Shown piece after piece: positions 1 through 10,000 of a stretch of DNA of 52,271 bases. This DNA is from JAGLSB01 sp023135955 (GTDB taxonomy: Bacteria; Bacteroidota; Bacteroidia; Bacteroidales; GCA-2748055), in NCBI GenBank assembly GCA_030673645.1, contig DAOVIO010000013.1, forward strand, positions 1 to 52,271, written 5' to 3'. The notes under the pieces were generated by a model that made no database searches, had not been told where the DNA came from, and worked only from the letters and a program-made list of their open reading frames with translations. The position numbers and the translations under genes were made by a program. How positions within the stretch are numbered: position 1 is the first letter of the stretch; every line of letters starts with the position of its first letter.

Positions 1-196
1 AAGTTGACTGCATAGAATGTTGCCGTCTTTGCAATGCGCTGTATAACAAAGGTTTAGTATGCATATTAGAGTGAAAATGAAAATCTTAACGTATTGATAT
101 ATAATATTTTAGAAACAAGGAAACTTAAGTTATTAAAAAATGACCACAAATGCCTTTCTTCAATGACACGGGAAGCGCAAATGACCATCAATGACC
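1..196. other. Non-coding window edge downstream of the first kinase
   Basis: I see no coding frame here. The last 30 bases before the kinase stop codon contain one arm of the GTCATTTGCGCTTC repeat family, read on the minus strand (AAGCGCAAATGACC near 174-187), followed by a second AATGACC. This is the same arrangement as beside the next kinase at 2750-2780. Confidence 0.5.
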
Positions 197-2623
197 TTAC
201 TCCCCCCCACTCATCAACCTATTAATCTTTTCCATCAACTCCCCTCTATCAATTGGTTTTGAAATATATTCATCGCACCCTGCTTCGAGGGCTTTCTCCC
301 GGTCTCCTGAAATAGCATAACCAGTCTGTGCTATTATTATTACATCAGTATTAAATTTCCTGATCATTCGCGTGGCATCATAACCATTCATATCCGGCAT
401 TTTAATATCCATCAGAATCAGGTCTATATCTTTATTTTCTTTAAATAGTTCAACTGTTTCCTTTCCTGTTTTTGCATATAGGATTTTCTCACTTTTATCT
501 GAAAGTATTTCGGTAAGGAATATATTTGCCATTTCATCATCTTCGGCAATCAGGATATTTAGATTCTTTTGATTATCAGTTTTTTCTTGAGTATCATTTG
601 ATAGTTTTGTTCTCTTTAATTTAGGTGATTTTTTACTATAAGGAATTGTAAAATATAACTGAGATCCTTTTCCCTGCTCCGATTCCAGCCATATTCTTCC
701 ACCTAGCATCTCAACATAAGCTTTCGATATGGACAAGCCTAAGCCTGCACCTTCTCTTACCTCAATATCCTCTATATCAGCCTGTACAAATCGATCAAAA
801 ACTGCTTTATGTCGATCTTTAGGAATGCCGATACCGGTATCTTTTACGTAGAACTTTAGTTCGATAGGCTCATTAACCGAATGAGTTGTCACAGATTTTG
901 CCGAAGTACTGGTTGCTGAGCATGCCGAAGTACTGGTTGCTGAGCATGCCGAAGTATAACCAAATTCAATACTGCCTTTATCGGTGTATTTTATCGCGTT
1001 CTTAATGAGATTTGTCAGGATAGCATAAAGTTTATCATTATCAGTTTGAATAGTAGCTTTTTCGTTAATTAAATTAATGTTATAAGATAGTTGAATACCT
1101 TTTTGTTCCACCTCATGCTTGAAAAAGGTATAGAGATCTTCAAGCTTCTTATTGATATTCGTCTCTGAAATAGTAACGGCCATTTGGTCTGCTTCTAATC
1201 TTGAGATATCAATAAGATCGTTAATTAAGTTAAGCATGCGGTCACCGCTATTTTCTATAATGTCGATGTATTCTTGTTGCTTTTCGTTGGTAAGATTGTG
1301 TTCTTTCAATAAACCGGCAAAACCAAGTATGCCGTTCATAGGAGTACGAATTTCATGGCTCATATTGGCAAGAAAGGCAGATTTGAGACGATCTGATTCC
1401 TGAGCCTTGTTTAGGGCCTTTGTCAGATCTTCTTCAGCTCGTTTGCGATCAGTAATGTCATCCACAATAGTTAGATATGCTATTACTTTTCCCTTATTAT
1501 CAAAATGAGGAATGTATTTTACCAACCAATTTTTTCTCTCGGCAGTATCAATTGCGACCTTATTCTCATAGATTATTTCTTTTCCTGATAGTACAAGTTT
1601 AATTTTATCTTTTGCGTTATTATAAATGTCTGAGGGAATTATTTCTTTTAATTTCTTTCCTGGAAATTTTTCTTGCGAGAGTTTATAAGTATCGGCGTAA
1701 GCTTTATTAACGTACAGATATTTTTCGTCTGAGTTTAAGTAAGCTAGCATTCCGGGGATTTTATCGATAATCAATTTCAGTTGTCTTTGTGATTCTGTTA
1801 AGGCTTCCTCTGTCTTTTTTCGCTTGGTAATATCCTGAAATGTACAATAGCTATGTTTGAAATTCCCATTAATATCATAACCTGCGCATCCTTCAAATGA
1901 AATGTCTAAAAAATGTCCCTCCTTGTGTTTAATCTTATATTGTACATCGGATGCATATCCACGCTCTTTAAAGGCAGCAAAGTTTTCATCAAAATGTGAT
2001 TTCCAGTCCGGATGTAGAAGTTCCGAAAAACATTTGCCAATAACTTCATTCTTTTCGTAGCCAAGTGTAGCTAGCCAGGTAGGATTTACATCAAGAAAGT
2101 TACCATTATTATTTAAGGATTGATAAGATAGGGGTGCGTTATCGTATAAAGCTTTGTATTTTTCTTCACTTTCTTTTAGTTCAGTTGTCTTTTCAATTAT
2201 TTTATCTTCGAGAAGATCTTTATCCTCCCGTAATTTATCTTCAGCTTCTTTTATTCTAAGCATTACTCCTACTTGAGCGGAAAGTTCAATCGGGTCAATT
2301 GGTTTGGATAAAAATGCATCAGCTCCATTGTTGAGACCCTTAACACGGCTTTCAGAATCAGTTCTAATTGCAGTGACCATCACAACAGGAATATGTTTTG
2401 TTAATTTATTTTCCTTTAAATTCTTGCATGTTTCGTAACCATCCATCTGTGGCATTATGATATCCAGAAGAATTGTATCAGGTTGCTCTTGTTGGGCAAG
2501 TTTAATTCCTTCTTTACCTGATCGGGAGGTTAGCACTCTGCAGTTTGGGATATGACTTCTTATTACTGTCTGGATGGTTGTTAGATTGTCCTGCTGATCG
2601 TCTATTGCAAGGATTATTTTCAT
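197..2623 (-). CDS. Soluble hybrid sensor histidine kinase, REC-PAS-PAS-HisKA-HATPase-REC
   Basis: Cytosolic hybrid kinase of 808 aa with no membrane segment. In order: an N-terminal receiver (about 3-122, phospho-acceptor D54 in LLDIIMP, K108), a short coiled coil, PAS (about 152-270), PAS (about 281-393), HisKA with H423 in NMSHEIRTP, HATPase with N box near N538/N542, G1 DTGIGIP (595-601) and G2 GAGLGLS (625-631), and a C-terminal receiver (about 688-803, D739, K789). Residues 558-576 between the N box and G1 are a Ser/Thr/Ala-rich insert made by a 24-bp DNA repeat. The first receiver and the kinase core closely resemble the next kinase (2771-6856), so the two are paralogues. The signal is unknown; phosphate would pass from H423 to either receiver. 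There is no output domain. The start MKIILAIDD sits directly at the receiver fold. Confidence 0.93.
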   Translation of the reverse strand: MKIILAIDDQQDNLTTIQTVIRSHIPNCRVLTSRSGKEGIKLAQQEQPDTILLDIIMPQMDGYETCKNLKENKLTKHIPVVMVTAIRTDSESRVKGLNNGADAFLSKPIDPIELSAQVGVMLRIKEAEDKLREDKDLLEDKIIEKTTELKESEEKYKALYDNAPLSYQSLNNNGNFLDVNPTWLATLGYEKNEVIGKCFSELLHPDWKSHFDENFAAFKERGYASDVQYKIKHKEGHFLDISFEGCAGYDINGNFKHSYCTFQDITKRKKTEEALTESQRQLKLIIDKIPGMLAYLNSDEKYLYVNKAYADTYKLSQEKFPGKKLKEIIPSDIYNNAKDKIKLVLSGKEIIYENKVAIDTAERKNWLVKYIPHFDNKGKVIAYLTIVDDITDRKRAEEDLTKALNKAQESDRLKSAFLANMSHEIRTPMNGILGFAGLLKEHNLTNEKQQEYIDIIENSGDRMLNLINDLIDISRLEADQMAVTISETNINKKLEDLYTFFKHEVEQKGIQLSYNINLINEKATIQTDNDKLYAILTNLIKNAIKYTDKGSIEFGYTSACSATSTSACSATSTSAKSVTTHSVNEPIELKFYVKDTGIGIPKDRHKAVFDRFVQADIEDIEVREGAGLGLSISKAYVEMLGGRIWLESEQGKGSQLYFTIPYSKKSPKLKRTKLSNDTQEKTDNQKNLNILIAEDDEMANIFLTEILSDKSEKILYAKTGKETVELFKENKDIDLILMDIKMPDMNGYDATRMIRKFNTDVIIIAQTGYAISGDREKALEAGCDEYISKPIDRGELMEKINRLMSGGE
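900..956 (-). repeat. In-frame 24-bp tandem repeat (2.4 copies) inside a histidine kinase
   Basis: Two full units plus a third partial unit of a 24-bp sequence with core TTCGGCATGCTCAGC (minus strand) are read as repeated SACSATST. They lie between the N box and the G1 box of the ATPase domain. The same repeat, with a slightly different core, occurs at the same domain position in the kinases at 3450-3562 and 13271-13294. Confidence 0.9.
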
Positions 2624-2660
2624 AATACTTTTTTATTATTTTGTTTGTTCTTTGCTTAGC

Positions 2661-2768
2661 GTCATTTGTGATGTGCACGTCTTTTGTTTCGGGTCATTTA
2701 CTGTGTGTCATTTGTGCTTCGCAGGTCAATTGTTACTTACATTTAATGCCGCGCGAAGCGCAAATGAC
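2661..2768. repeat. Intergenic GTCATTTGYGCTTCGC repeats with inverted pair
   Basis: The spacer between two kinases carries several degenerate copies of a GTCATTTGTGCTTCGC-like unit. Copies at 2707-2722 and 2753-2768 are inverted (15 of 16 positions pair) around a 30-base loop, so the transcript could fold into a strong hairpin just after the stop codon of the upstream kinase. No T-run follows, so this looks more like a REP-type element than a rho-independent terminator. Related copies sit in the spacers at 6870-6935 and 15421-15530. Confidence 0.75.
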
Positions 2769-2770
2769 CA

Positions 2771-5700
2771 TCAATGACCTTTTCTTCCACCCCCACTCAG
2801 CAATCCAATAATCTTTTTCTTCAATTCTTCAGAATTTATCGGTTTAGAGATATAATCATCACAACCAGCCTGGATGGCCTTCTTACGGTCACCTGAGAGG
2901 GCGTAAGCTGTCTGGGCTATAATCGCAACATCTTTATTAAACTCCCTGATTTTTTTTGTGGCTTCATATCCATTTATATCTGGCATTTTAATATCCATCA
3001 ATATTAAATCAATATCATCATTATTCTTACTGATTTCAATTCCTTCTGTTCCGGTTCTTGCATGTAAAAAGTTGCTACTCATTTCTTTAAGTATTTCGAT
3101 TAGGAAGATATCTGCAGTTTCATCATCTTCAACAATCAAAATTCTGAGATTATTAAGCTTATCTTTTGTTTTTTGCTTATTATCAGAAGCGATTGTTATA
3201 GTTGTCGCTAAGGGTTTATTTTTATAGGGAATTGTAAAATAAAACTGAGAACCTTTTCCTTTTTGCGATTTAAGCCAGATTTTACCACCAAGCATTTCTA
3301 CATAAGCCTTTGTAATTGAGAGGCCTAATCCTGAACCTTCCCGAACCTGAAGATCTTCTATGTCAGCTTGTACAAAACGATCAAAAATGGCCTTCTGTCT
3401 GTCTTTAGGAATGCCTATTCCTGTATCTTTTACATAGAATTGTATTAGGTTTGCTGAGTCTTTCGAAGTATCGGTTGCTGAGCTTGCCGAAGTATCGGTT
3501 GCTGAGCTTGCCGAAGTATCGGTTGCTGAGCTTGCCGAAGTATCGGTTGCTGAGCTTGTCAGATTATATCCAATTTCTATTCTTCCTTTGTCTGAATACT
3601 TAATGGCATTTTTTATAAGATTTGCGAGGATTGCGTAGAGCTTTTCCTTATCTGTTTCAATAGTGGCATCCTTGTCTTCTAAAGTGCTATTATGGTAAAG
3701 TTGCATTCCTTTATTCTCAACTTCCGGTTTAAAAAAGTTATAAAGATCTTCAATTTCCTTGTTTATATTTGTTGAGGTGATATAAACATCCATCTGCCGG
3801 GCTTCTATTTTCGAAATATCTACCAGGTTGTTAATAAGACTGAGCATGCGCTCGCCGCTTTTTTCAATAATATCTACATATTCTTTCTGTTTGTCTCTAC
3901 CAAGCTCAGGTTCTTTAAGTAAATTTGAAAATCCAAGGATACCATTCATGGGTGTTCTGATTTCATGGCTCATATTAGCAAGAAAGGCCGATTTTAACCG
4001 ATCGGATTCAGTGGCTTTTTCAAGTGCTGCTTTCAGATCCTTTTCTGCCTTTTTTCGCTGAGAAATATCCACTACTATTGTAACTACACCGGTAACCTTT
4101 TTCCCTGTTTTTAGTGGTATTCTTCTTGTCTCGGTAGTTATTATTTGATCTCCTAATTCTTTTTTCTCTTGTGTAATATTTGATTCGCCGGTATCCAAAA
4201 CACGCAGATAGTTGTTGATATCAACATCGGTTATAAATGGAAAAACATCTTGAATATTTTTGCCAATTAATTCTGTTTCAAAGCCTAATAGTTCACACCA
4301 TTGCTGTACTTTTCTATTATAAAGTCTGATTCGAAAATCGGAATCGATAAGATGCATTGCATCATCGAGTGAGTCAAGGAATATTCGCAGAAGAGTTTCG
4401 CTTTTCTGAAGTTCCTCTTCTGTTTTCTTGCGATGAATTGATATACTAATCTGGTCAGCGATAAATTCGAGCATCTCCAAATCCGATTCGTTAAATGCAG
4501 ATTCATCATTATAACTCTGAACTGCAAGTACGCCCGTTACTTCCCCATCAATTATAAGAGGTACTCCAAGCCATATTTTTGAGCTAGCTCCGAAAATTTC
4601 AACATGACCCTCTTCTATTAACTGCTTTATTTTCTTTTTATTGGCAATAAGGGATTTTTTAGTTTCAATGACATATTTTGTGAAAGTTTTTCCAGCTGGA
4701 AAGGAAGTATAATTATCTTTTATGTCAGCAAAAAATGGTAATGATATTGTGTCGGAGTATTTATCGTAAAGCGCAACATAAAAATTTGTAGTATCGATGA
4801 TTGTTCCTAATTGTTTTCGTATCGTTCCAATTAATGTTTTAAGGTTGTCAGTTGTAATAATTGCATTGGAAATATTGTATAAGAGCTTTTGGATTAACTC
4901 ACTACGTTTACGCTCGCTAATGTCAATTGATCTTCCCTGAAAACCTATTAACTGTCCCTCATTATTAATTAAAGGATTAGATCTGACCTCAACATCAATT
5001 AAAGTACCGTCCTTTTTAATTTGCTGAATTTCAAATCTGGCTTGACCCATCTCTCCTTCCTGATATTTGGCAACTAATTGTTCGGCTTCATTTTGTATGA
5101 TCTTCATTCCTTCCGGTGGCGTAAAAAAAGCTGGATCAAGTCCCATAAATTCCTCTTGAGTATAGCCCAGGAAGTTAAAGATCGCATTGTTAACGAATGT
5201 CATTTTAACTTCAAGGTCTGTTGTCCAGATTGTATCCAAAGTATTTGTGGTCATGAGGCGAAATTTCTCTTCGCTTTCTTGTAATTTATCTTCTGCATGT
5301 TTATTTTTAGTGATATCACGAACAAATTCAACAATACCTGTTATTTTCTTCGAATCAGGATCTATCATTGGATAACTGAAAAGCTCAATCCACTCTACGG
5401 AAGATCCCGGTGGTCTCTTAGCAATATTCGATTCAGTTTTACCTGATTTAAAACTACGGAGAACAGGACATGGGTCACATGGTTTGTCGGCATTATGATA
5501 AACTTCATAGCACTTTTTCCCTTCCAGGGGAAGGTTTTCAGCATTCCATTTATTCATTACTTCATTGACATGACGGACAGTCAGATCGGGATTAAGTACA
5601 CTAATTCCATCCTGGACACTTTCAAATACATTGTTTAGAAATTGTTCATTTTCTTTCAATTCTTCCTCTGCTTTTTTTCGCTCTGAAATGTCACGGGCAA

Positions 5701-6856
5701 TTCCAAGAATTACAGTCTTACCTTCGATATTGGTTGGATAAGTACTAATCTCCACAGGAATATGACTGCCATTTTTGTGATTCAAAATAAATTCGTCGGG
5801 GCCCGTTGATTTTCTCAACACACTTTGTGCAAAAACTTTTGATGCAACAGCTAATTCATTTACAGACAAGAGTTTAAGTTTAAACATGCTTTTCCCTATC
5901 AGCTCTTCCTTCTTATAGCCAAGCATATTTTCAGCTGCTTTATTTCCATCAAGGAAATTTCCTTTAAGATCATTCAGATATATAGCATCGGGTGCAGATT
6001 CGAATATAATTTTTAACCTTTCTTCAGAGATTTTTAATGCTCCTTCTGCTAGTTTCTGCTTTGTAATATTTCTGATAGTACTTTGAATAGCTGCAATTTT
6101 TCCATTATTTTTTATAGCTCTTGCGGTATGAGACAACCATATAATTTGTCTTTTCTCTCCAATAAACCGGTATTCGAAGTCTTGGATATCTTTTCCTTTT
6201 AGTGCTTCCTGCATCACGCCAATTACTTTTTTCTTGTCGTCGGGATGAATAAATTCAGGAAGTTTCTTCTTTAGAAATTTATCTCCTTTATGTCCTATTA
6301 CTTCATAAGCCTGAGGACTGATATAAGTAAGTTCTCCATCTGAATTTTGTATTAAAGTAAGATCAGAGCTATTGAGTACCATCATCCGGAATTTATCTTC
6401 GCTTTCTTTTAATTCATCGATCTTCTCCGAAACAGTTTCTTTAAGGCTGTTTTTTTCTACCCGTAACTTATCCTCTGCTTTCTTTATTCTTAACATCACA
6501 TTCACCTGTGCTGAAATTTCAACAGGATCAATTGGTTTAGATAAAAAAGCATCGGCCCCCATGTTGAGACCTTTAGCACGACTTTCAGAATCGGTTTTAA
6601 TGGCAGTTATCATCACTACAGGAATATGTTTTGTCAATTCATTTTCCTTTAATCTTTTGCATGTTTCGTAACCATCCATCTGTGGCATTATGATATCCAG
6701 GAGAATGGTATCAGGTTGCTTTTGTTGGGCAAGTTCAATTCCTTCTTTACCTGATTGTGCGATTAGCACTCTACAGTTTGGGATATGACTTTTTATTACA
6801 GCCTTAATTGTAGTTATGTTGTCTTGCTGATCGTCTATTGCTAGTATTGTTCTCAT
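2771..6856 (-). CDS. Large soluble hybrid sensor kinase, REC-PAS x4-GAF-PAS-HisKA-HATPase-REC
   Basis: I place the start at the MRTILAIDD methionine (6856), which aligns with the paralogue at 197-2623. The six extra codons to 6874 come from a GTCATTT spacer repeat. Numbering from 6874: receiver (about 8-128, D60), four PAS domains (about 161-272, 283-400, 411-523, 534-652), GAF (about 665-815), a fifth PAS (about 825-940), HisKA with H970 in NMSHEIRTP, N box near N1085/N1089, G1 DTGIGIP, G2 GSGLGLS, and a C-terminal receiver with D1294. There is no membrane segment. The third PAS has C455, C466 and C469 (CYEVYH...CDPCP), a possible redox or metal site. Residues about 1107-1138 are a repeated SSATDTSA insert from a 24-bp repeat. 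The many input domains suggest integration of several cytosolic signals; none can be named from sequence. Confidence 0.93.
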   Translation of the reverse strand: MRTILAIDDQQDNITTIKAVIKSHIPNCRVLIAQSGKEGIELAQQKQPDTILLDIIMPQMDGYETCKRLKENELTKHIPVVMITAIKTDSESRAKGLNMGADAFLSKPIDPVEISAQVNVMLRIKKAEDKLRVEKNSLKETVSEKIDELKESEDKFRMMVLNSSDLTLIQNSDGELTYISPQAYEVIGHKGDKFLKKKLPEFIHPDDKKKVIGVMQEALKGKDIQDFEYRFIGEKRQIIWLSHTARAIKNNGKIAAIQSTIRNITKQKLAEGALKISEERLKIIFESAPDAIYLNDLKGNFLDGNKAAENMLGYKKEELIGKSMFKLKLLSVNELAVASKVFAQSVLRKSTGPDEFILNHKNGSHIPVEISTYPTNIEGKTVILGIARDISERKKAEEELKENEQFLNNVFESVQDGISVLNPDLTVRHVNEVMNKWNAENLPLEGKKCYEVYHNADKPCDPCPVLRSFKSGKTESNIAKRPPGSSVEWIELFSYPMIDPDSKKITGIVEFVRDITKNKHAEDKLQESEEKFRLMTTNTLDTIWTTDLEVKMTFVNNAIFNFLGYTQEEFMGLDPAFFTPPEGMKIIQNEAEQLVAKYQEGEMGQARFEIQQIKKDGTLIDVEVRSNPLINNEGQLIGFQGRSIDISERKRSELIQKLLYNISNAIITTDNLKTLIGTIRKQLGTIIDTTNFYVALYDKYSDTISLPFFADIKDNYTSFPAGKTFTKYVIETKKSLIANKKKIKQLIEEGHVEIFGASSKIWLGVPLIIDGEVTGVLAVQSYNDESAFNESDLEMLEFIADQISISIHRKKTEEELQKSETLLRIFLDSLDDAMHLIDSDFRIRLYNRKVQQWCELLGFETELIGKNIQDVFPFITDVDINNYLRVLDTGESNITQEKKELGDQIITTETRRIPLKTGKKVTGVVTIVVDISQRKKAEKDLKAALEKATESDRLKSAFLANMSHEIRTPMNGILGFSNLLKEPELGRDKQKEYVDIIEKSGERMLSLINNLVDISKIEARQMDVYITSTNINKEIEDLYNFFKPEVENKGMQLYHNSTLEDKDATIETDKEKLYAILANLIKNAIKYSDKGRIEIGYNLTSSATDTSASSATDTSASSATDTSASSATDTSKDSANLIQFYVKDTGIGIPKDRQKAIFDRFVQADIEDLQVREGSGLGLSITKAYVEMLGGKIWLKSQKGKGSQFYFTIPYKNKPLATTITIASDNKQKTKDKLNNLRILIVEDDETADIFLIEILKEMSSNFLHARTGTEGIEISKNNDDIDLILMDIKMPDINGYEATKKIREFNKDVAIIAQTAYALSGDRKKAIQAGCDDYISKPINSEELKKKIIGLLSGGGRKGH
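3450..3562 (-). repeat. In-frame 24-bp tandem repeat (about 4.7 copies) inside a histidine kinase
   Basis: Three identical 24-bp units (3474-3545) are flanked by a diverged unit (3450-3473) and a partial unit (3546-3562). The minus-strand core is TTCGGCAAGCTCAGC, read as SSATDTSA. The three central units are exact copies, which suggests recent expansion. The unit is a multiple of three, so copy-number change keeps the frame. Confidence 0.95.
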
Positions 6857-6869
6857 TCCTTTGATTATC

Positions 6870-6935
6870 GTCATTTACTCCGCGTCATTTGTGCTGCGCA
6901 CGTCTTTTGTATTGTATCATTTATTTCATATCATT
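6870..6935. repeat. Intergenic GTCATTT-type repeats upstream of the second kinase
   Basis: Degenerate direct copies of the GTCATTTGTGCTGCGC unit (6870-6884, 6884-6900) are followed by decayed TATCATTTATTTC copies. They overlap the six codons upstream of the true kinase start, which is why I do not use the longer reading frame. The rest of the spacer to 7097 shows nothing recognisable. Confidence 0.6.
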
Positions 6936-7097
6936 AAAGTGCCTTAATTAATGTAATAGTCCGTTAAACTTTTGTAATCTATTGACATAAAGAGTGTTAT
7001 GATTATTGATTACATTTTTATAAAAGCCTTATTATCAGTAATTTAATTCATTATTCTCTCATTCATTATTCACCATTTATCGAAGTATTGTTAATGA

Positions 7098-10000
7098 CTA
7101 TACACTTAAAAACCTCCCAATCTCCCTCATCAATTCCCCCCTGTCTACCGGCTTCGAAATATATCCATCACATCCTGCTTTCATTATTTTTTCCTTATCA
7201 CCTTTCATTGCCTGGGCTGTAACTGCTATCACCGGAATTTTTTCTGTTTCTTTATTTGTTTTAAGAATATGAATTACTTCTTCTCCTGCCATTTTTGGCA
7301 GCGACATATCGAGCAGAATAAGATCTGGGAGCTGAGATTGAGCTAAATCAAGACCTTCCTTGCCATCAAATGCTTCGTTAATATTATATTTCCCTTTCAA
7401 TATTGCCTTTATAGTAGTCATATTATCCATATTATCTTCCACAATCAATATATCTGCCAAATCACCTGCTTTTTTCGTTTGCCTTTTTATTATTTTGATT
7501 TCTTTCTCCTTAATACCTCTATTCTCTATTTTAACCTCTCTCTCATCTCCCCCAGTTTTTTCATTCTCAAGACCCACCAGCATCAATTCTACTTTGAGAA
7601 TCAGGCTCTCAACATCAATATCACCTTTATGAATTAGTTGTTGAATATTATTTGCGTTTAATTTCGAGAGGTCTTTTTTTGTAAGATCCTTTGCAGTGAG
7701 AATTAAAACAGGGATATTTTTAGTTGCTTCTGTACTTCTTATTTTTTCCAGAACTTCAAAACCATCAACTTCAGGCATCATTAAGTCTAAGATAATTCCA
7801 TCAGGAAAAGTATGTTGGATGTAATCAAGTGCTTCCTGACCGCCCGTTGCTACATCTACTACGTAGTTCTCTCCTTCAAGAATTGTCTTCATCTGGACAA
7901 TGGCATCCAAATTATCCTCTACAAGTAAAATCCGTTTTTCATCTACATTTTTATTAGAAATAAGTGCTTGCTCAATTTCTTCCAACTCAGATAAAATACG
8001 ATTTATCTCCTGGTATAGATCCCGTGGAGTAGTATCACTTTTTTCAATAAGGGAGGAGACTTTTCCCCTAAGCTGCTTTTTTTCCCTGTCTGTAATGTTT
8101 TTTGCAGTAACAATAATTACAGGTAAATTTTTGGTTTCAGGTATTCCTCTTATTCTTTCCAGTACCTGGAATCCATCCATGCCCGGCATCAATAGATCTA
8201 AAACGAGAATATCAGGAACCTTTTCTTTCAGTTTTTTAATGCAGTCTTCCCCACTATTAGCCAAAATTGTATTGATATTCTCTTCTTCAATAATTTCGGC
8301 CATTTGTTTAAGCTCAAACTCATTATCATCAACTATCATTACTGATTCAGGAGCTCTGTTCAGTTTTTTTATTTCTGAGATCAATAATTTTTTATTTACT
8401 GGTTTATTTATATACCCTACTGCACCAAGAGCATATCCGGTATCTCTATCATCGGAACCTGAAACAACAATTACCGGAATATTTTTTGTTTCTGGATTAT
8501 CTTTTAATTTCTGTAATACTTCCCATCCATCCATTTCAGGCATAATAATATCAAGAGTGATTGCAAAAGGTTGATGTTTTTCAGCCAAAATAAGGGCCTC
8601 TTTTCCAGATGATGCACTTATTGTATTATAATCTGATTTATGGAAATATTTTGAAATGTTGCTCACGATTTCTGGGTCATCATCAACAACAAGAATTGTC
8701 TTTTTCGAAGTTTTTGGATGGAAGGTTCCCAAGACTATTGCATCCTCTGGCTTGAATTCTCTTTGCCATTTTACAGGAACAGTAATAGTAAAAACAGTGC
8801 CTTCATTTAATTTACTTTTAACACTAATATTTCCACCCAGTACCTTGATCAATTTATAGGCAATGGCAAGGCCGAGTCCGGTTCCTTCGTACTGTCGGGA
8901 AGAAGAGCCATCAAGTTGTCTGAATTCATCGAAAATATGAGGGAGCATTTCTGCTGATATACCAATTCCGGTATCCTTAACTGCAATAATAACATTTTCT
9001 TTATCCTGTTTTGCTGAAACTGTTACAGATCCCTTTTCTGTGAACTTAACAGCATTACTAATAATATTTAACAATACCTGGTGTATCCTTGCTTCATCAG
9101 TTTCTACATGTGGTAGATTTTCATCCACATTCAAATTGAAAGAAATGCTACTGCTTTCAGTCAGAGCTTGCATATTTTCCTTGATAATAGTAAGCAGAGA
9201 ATTAACTGAAACAGCCTGAGGCATAATATCCATCTTTCCGGCTTCAATTTTCGACAGATCCAGAATACTGTTTATTAGAGATAAAAGTCGTTTCCCGTTG
9301 CGTTCAATAATCTCCAGATAATTATTTTCATCATCGTCCAGTTTGCTTTTTGCCTGTGTAATTAATACCTGCGACAATGCATTAATGGAATTAAGTGGTG
9401 TTCGTAATTCATGACTCATATTCGAAAGAAACTCGCTTTTGAGTCGATTGGCTTCTTCCACTTGATTACGTTGAGTTTCAAGTTCAAGATTCTGTTCCTG
9501 TAATTCATCAGAACTGCGTTTCAATTCCTCTGATTGTTCCTGAAGTTCTTCAGACAGGGCTTCTAGTTTCTGATTGGATCTTGTTAGACTCTCAGCAAAG
9601 ATGCGGGTTCTTTCTCCAACCATAAGATTTGAGTAAGAGGTATTTATTCCTGCCCATGATAATTTAAGGATGTCGTATGTTTCTTTTCTGAAATTTTGAA
9701 TATTCACCAGGGAGATGATGGCTACTACTGTGTTATCAACTAATATTGGAATAGTAATAATTTCTCTGGGAATTGCATCTCCGGCACTGGTTTTAAATTT
9801 AAAAAGAGTAGTATCAGGAATATTCCTAAGATAAAAGATATTTTTTTCTGCAATTGCATTGCCAAGTTCTCCTTCTGGGTTATTAGCATTAAATGCTTTA
9901 AGCAATTCTTCATTTGCTCCAACAGATGCGAAATGTTCATATTGCATTGTGCCTTCATTCAAAACATAAAAAATGCTCATGTTGGCTCCGGTAATTTCCA

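Noticed and set aside
3450..3562. Possible CRISPR-like array
   Set aside because: The 24-bp units are directly adjacent with no spacers, and they are in frame within a kinase gene.
6857..6874. Six-codon extension of the second kinase
   Set aside because: The codons derive from the spacer repeat, and the paralogue starts at the receiver fold.
7900..8574. 224-codon plus-strand frame inside the membrane kinase
   Set aside because: It lies antisense to conserved receiver domains, is Ser/Ile/Phe-rich as expected of a shadow frame, and has no recognisable domain.
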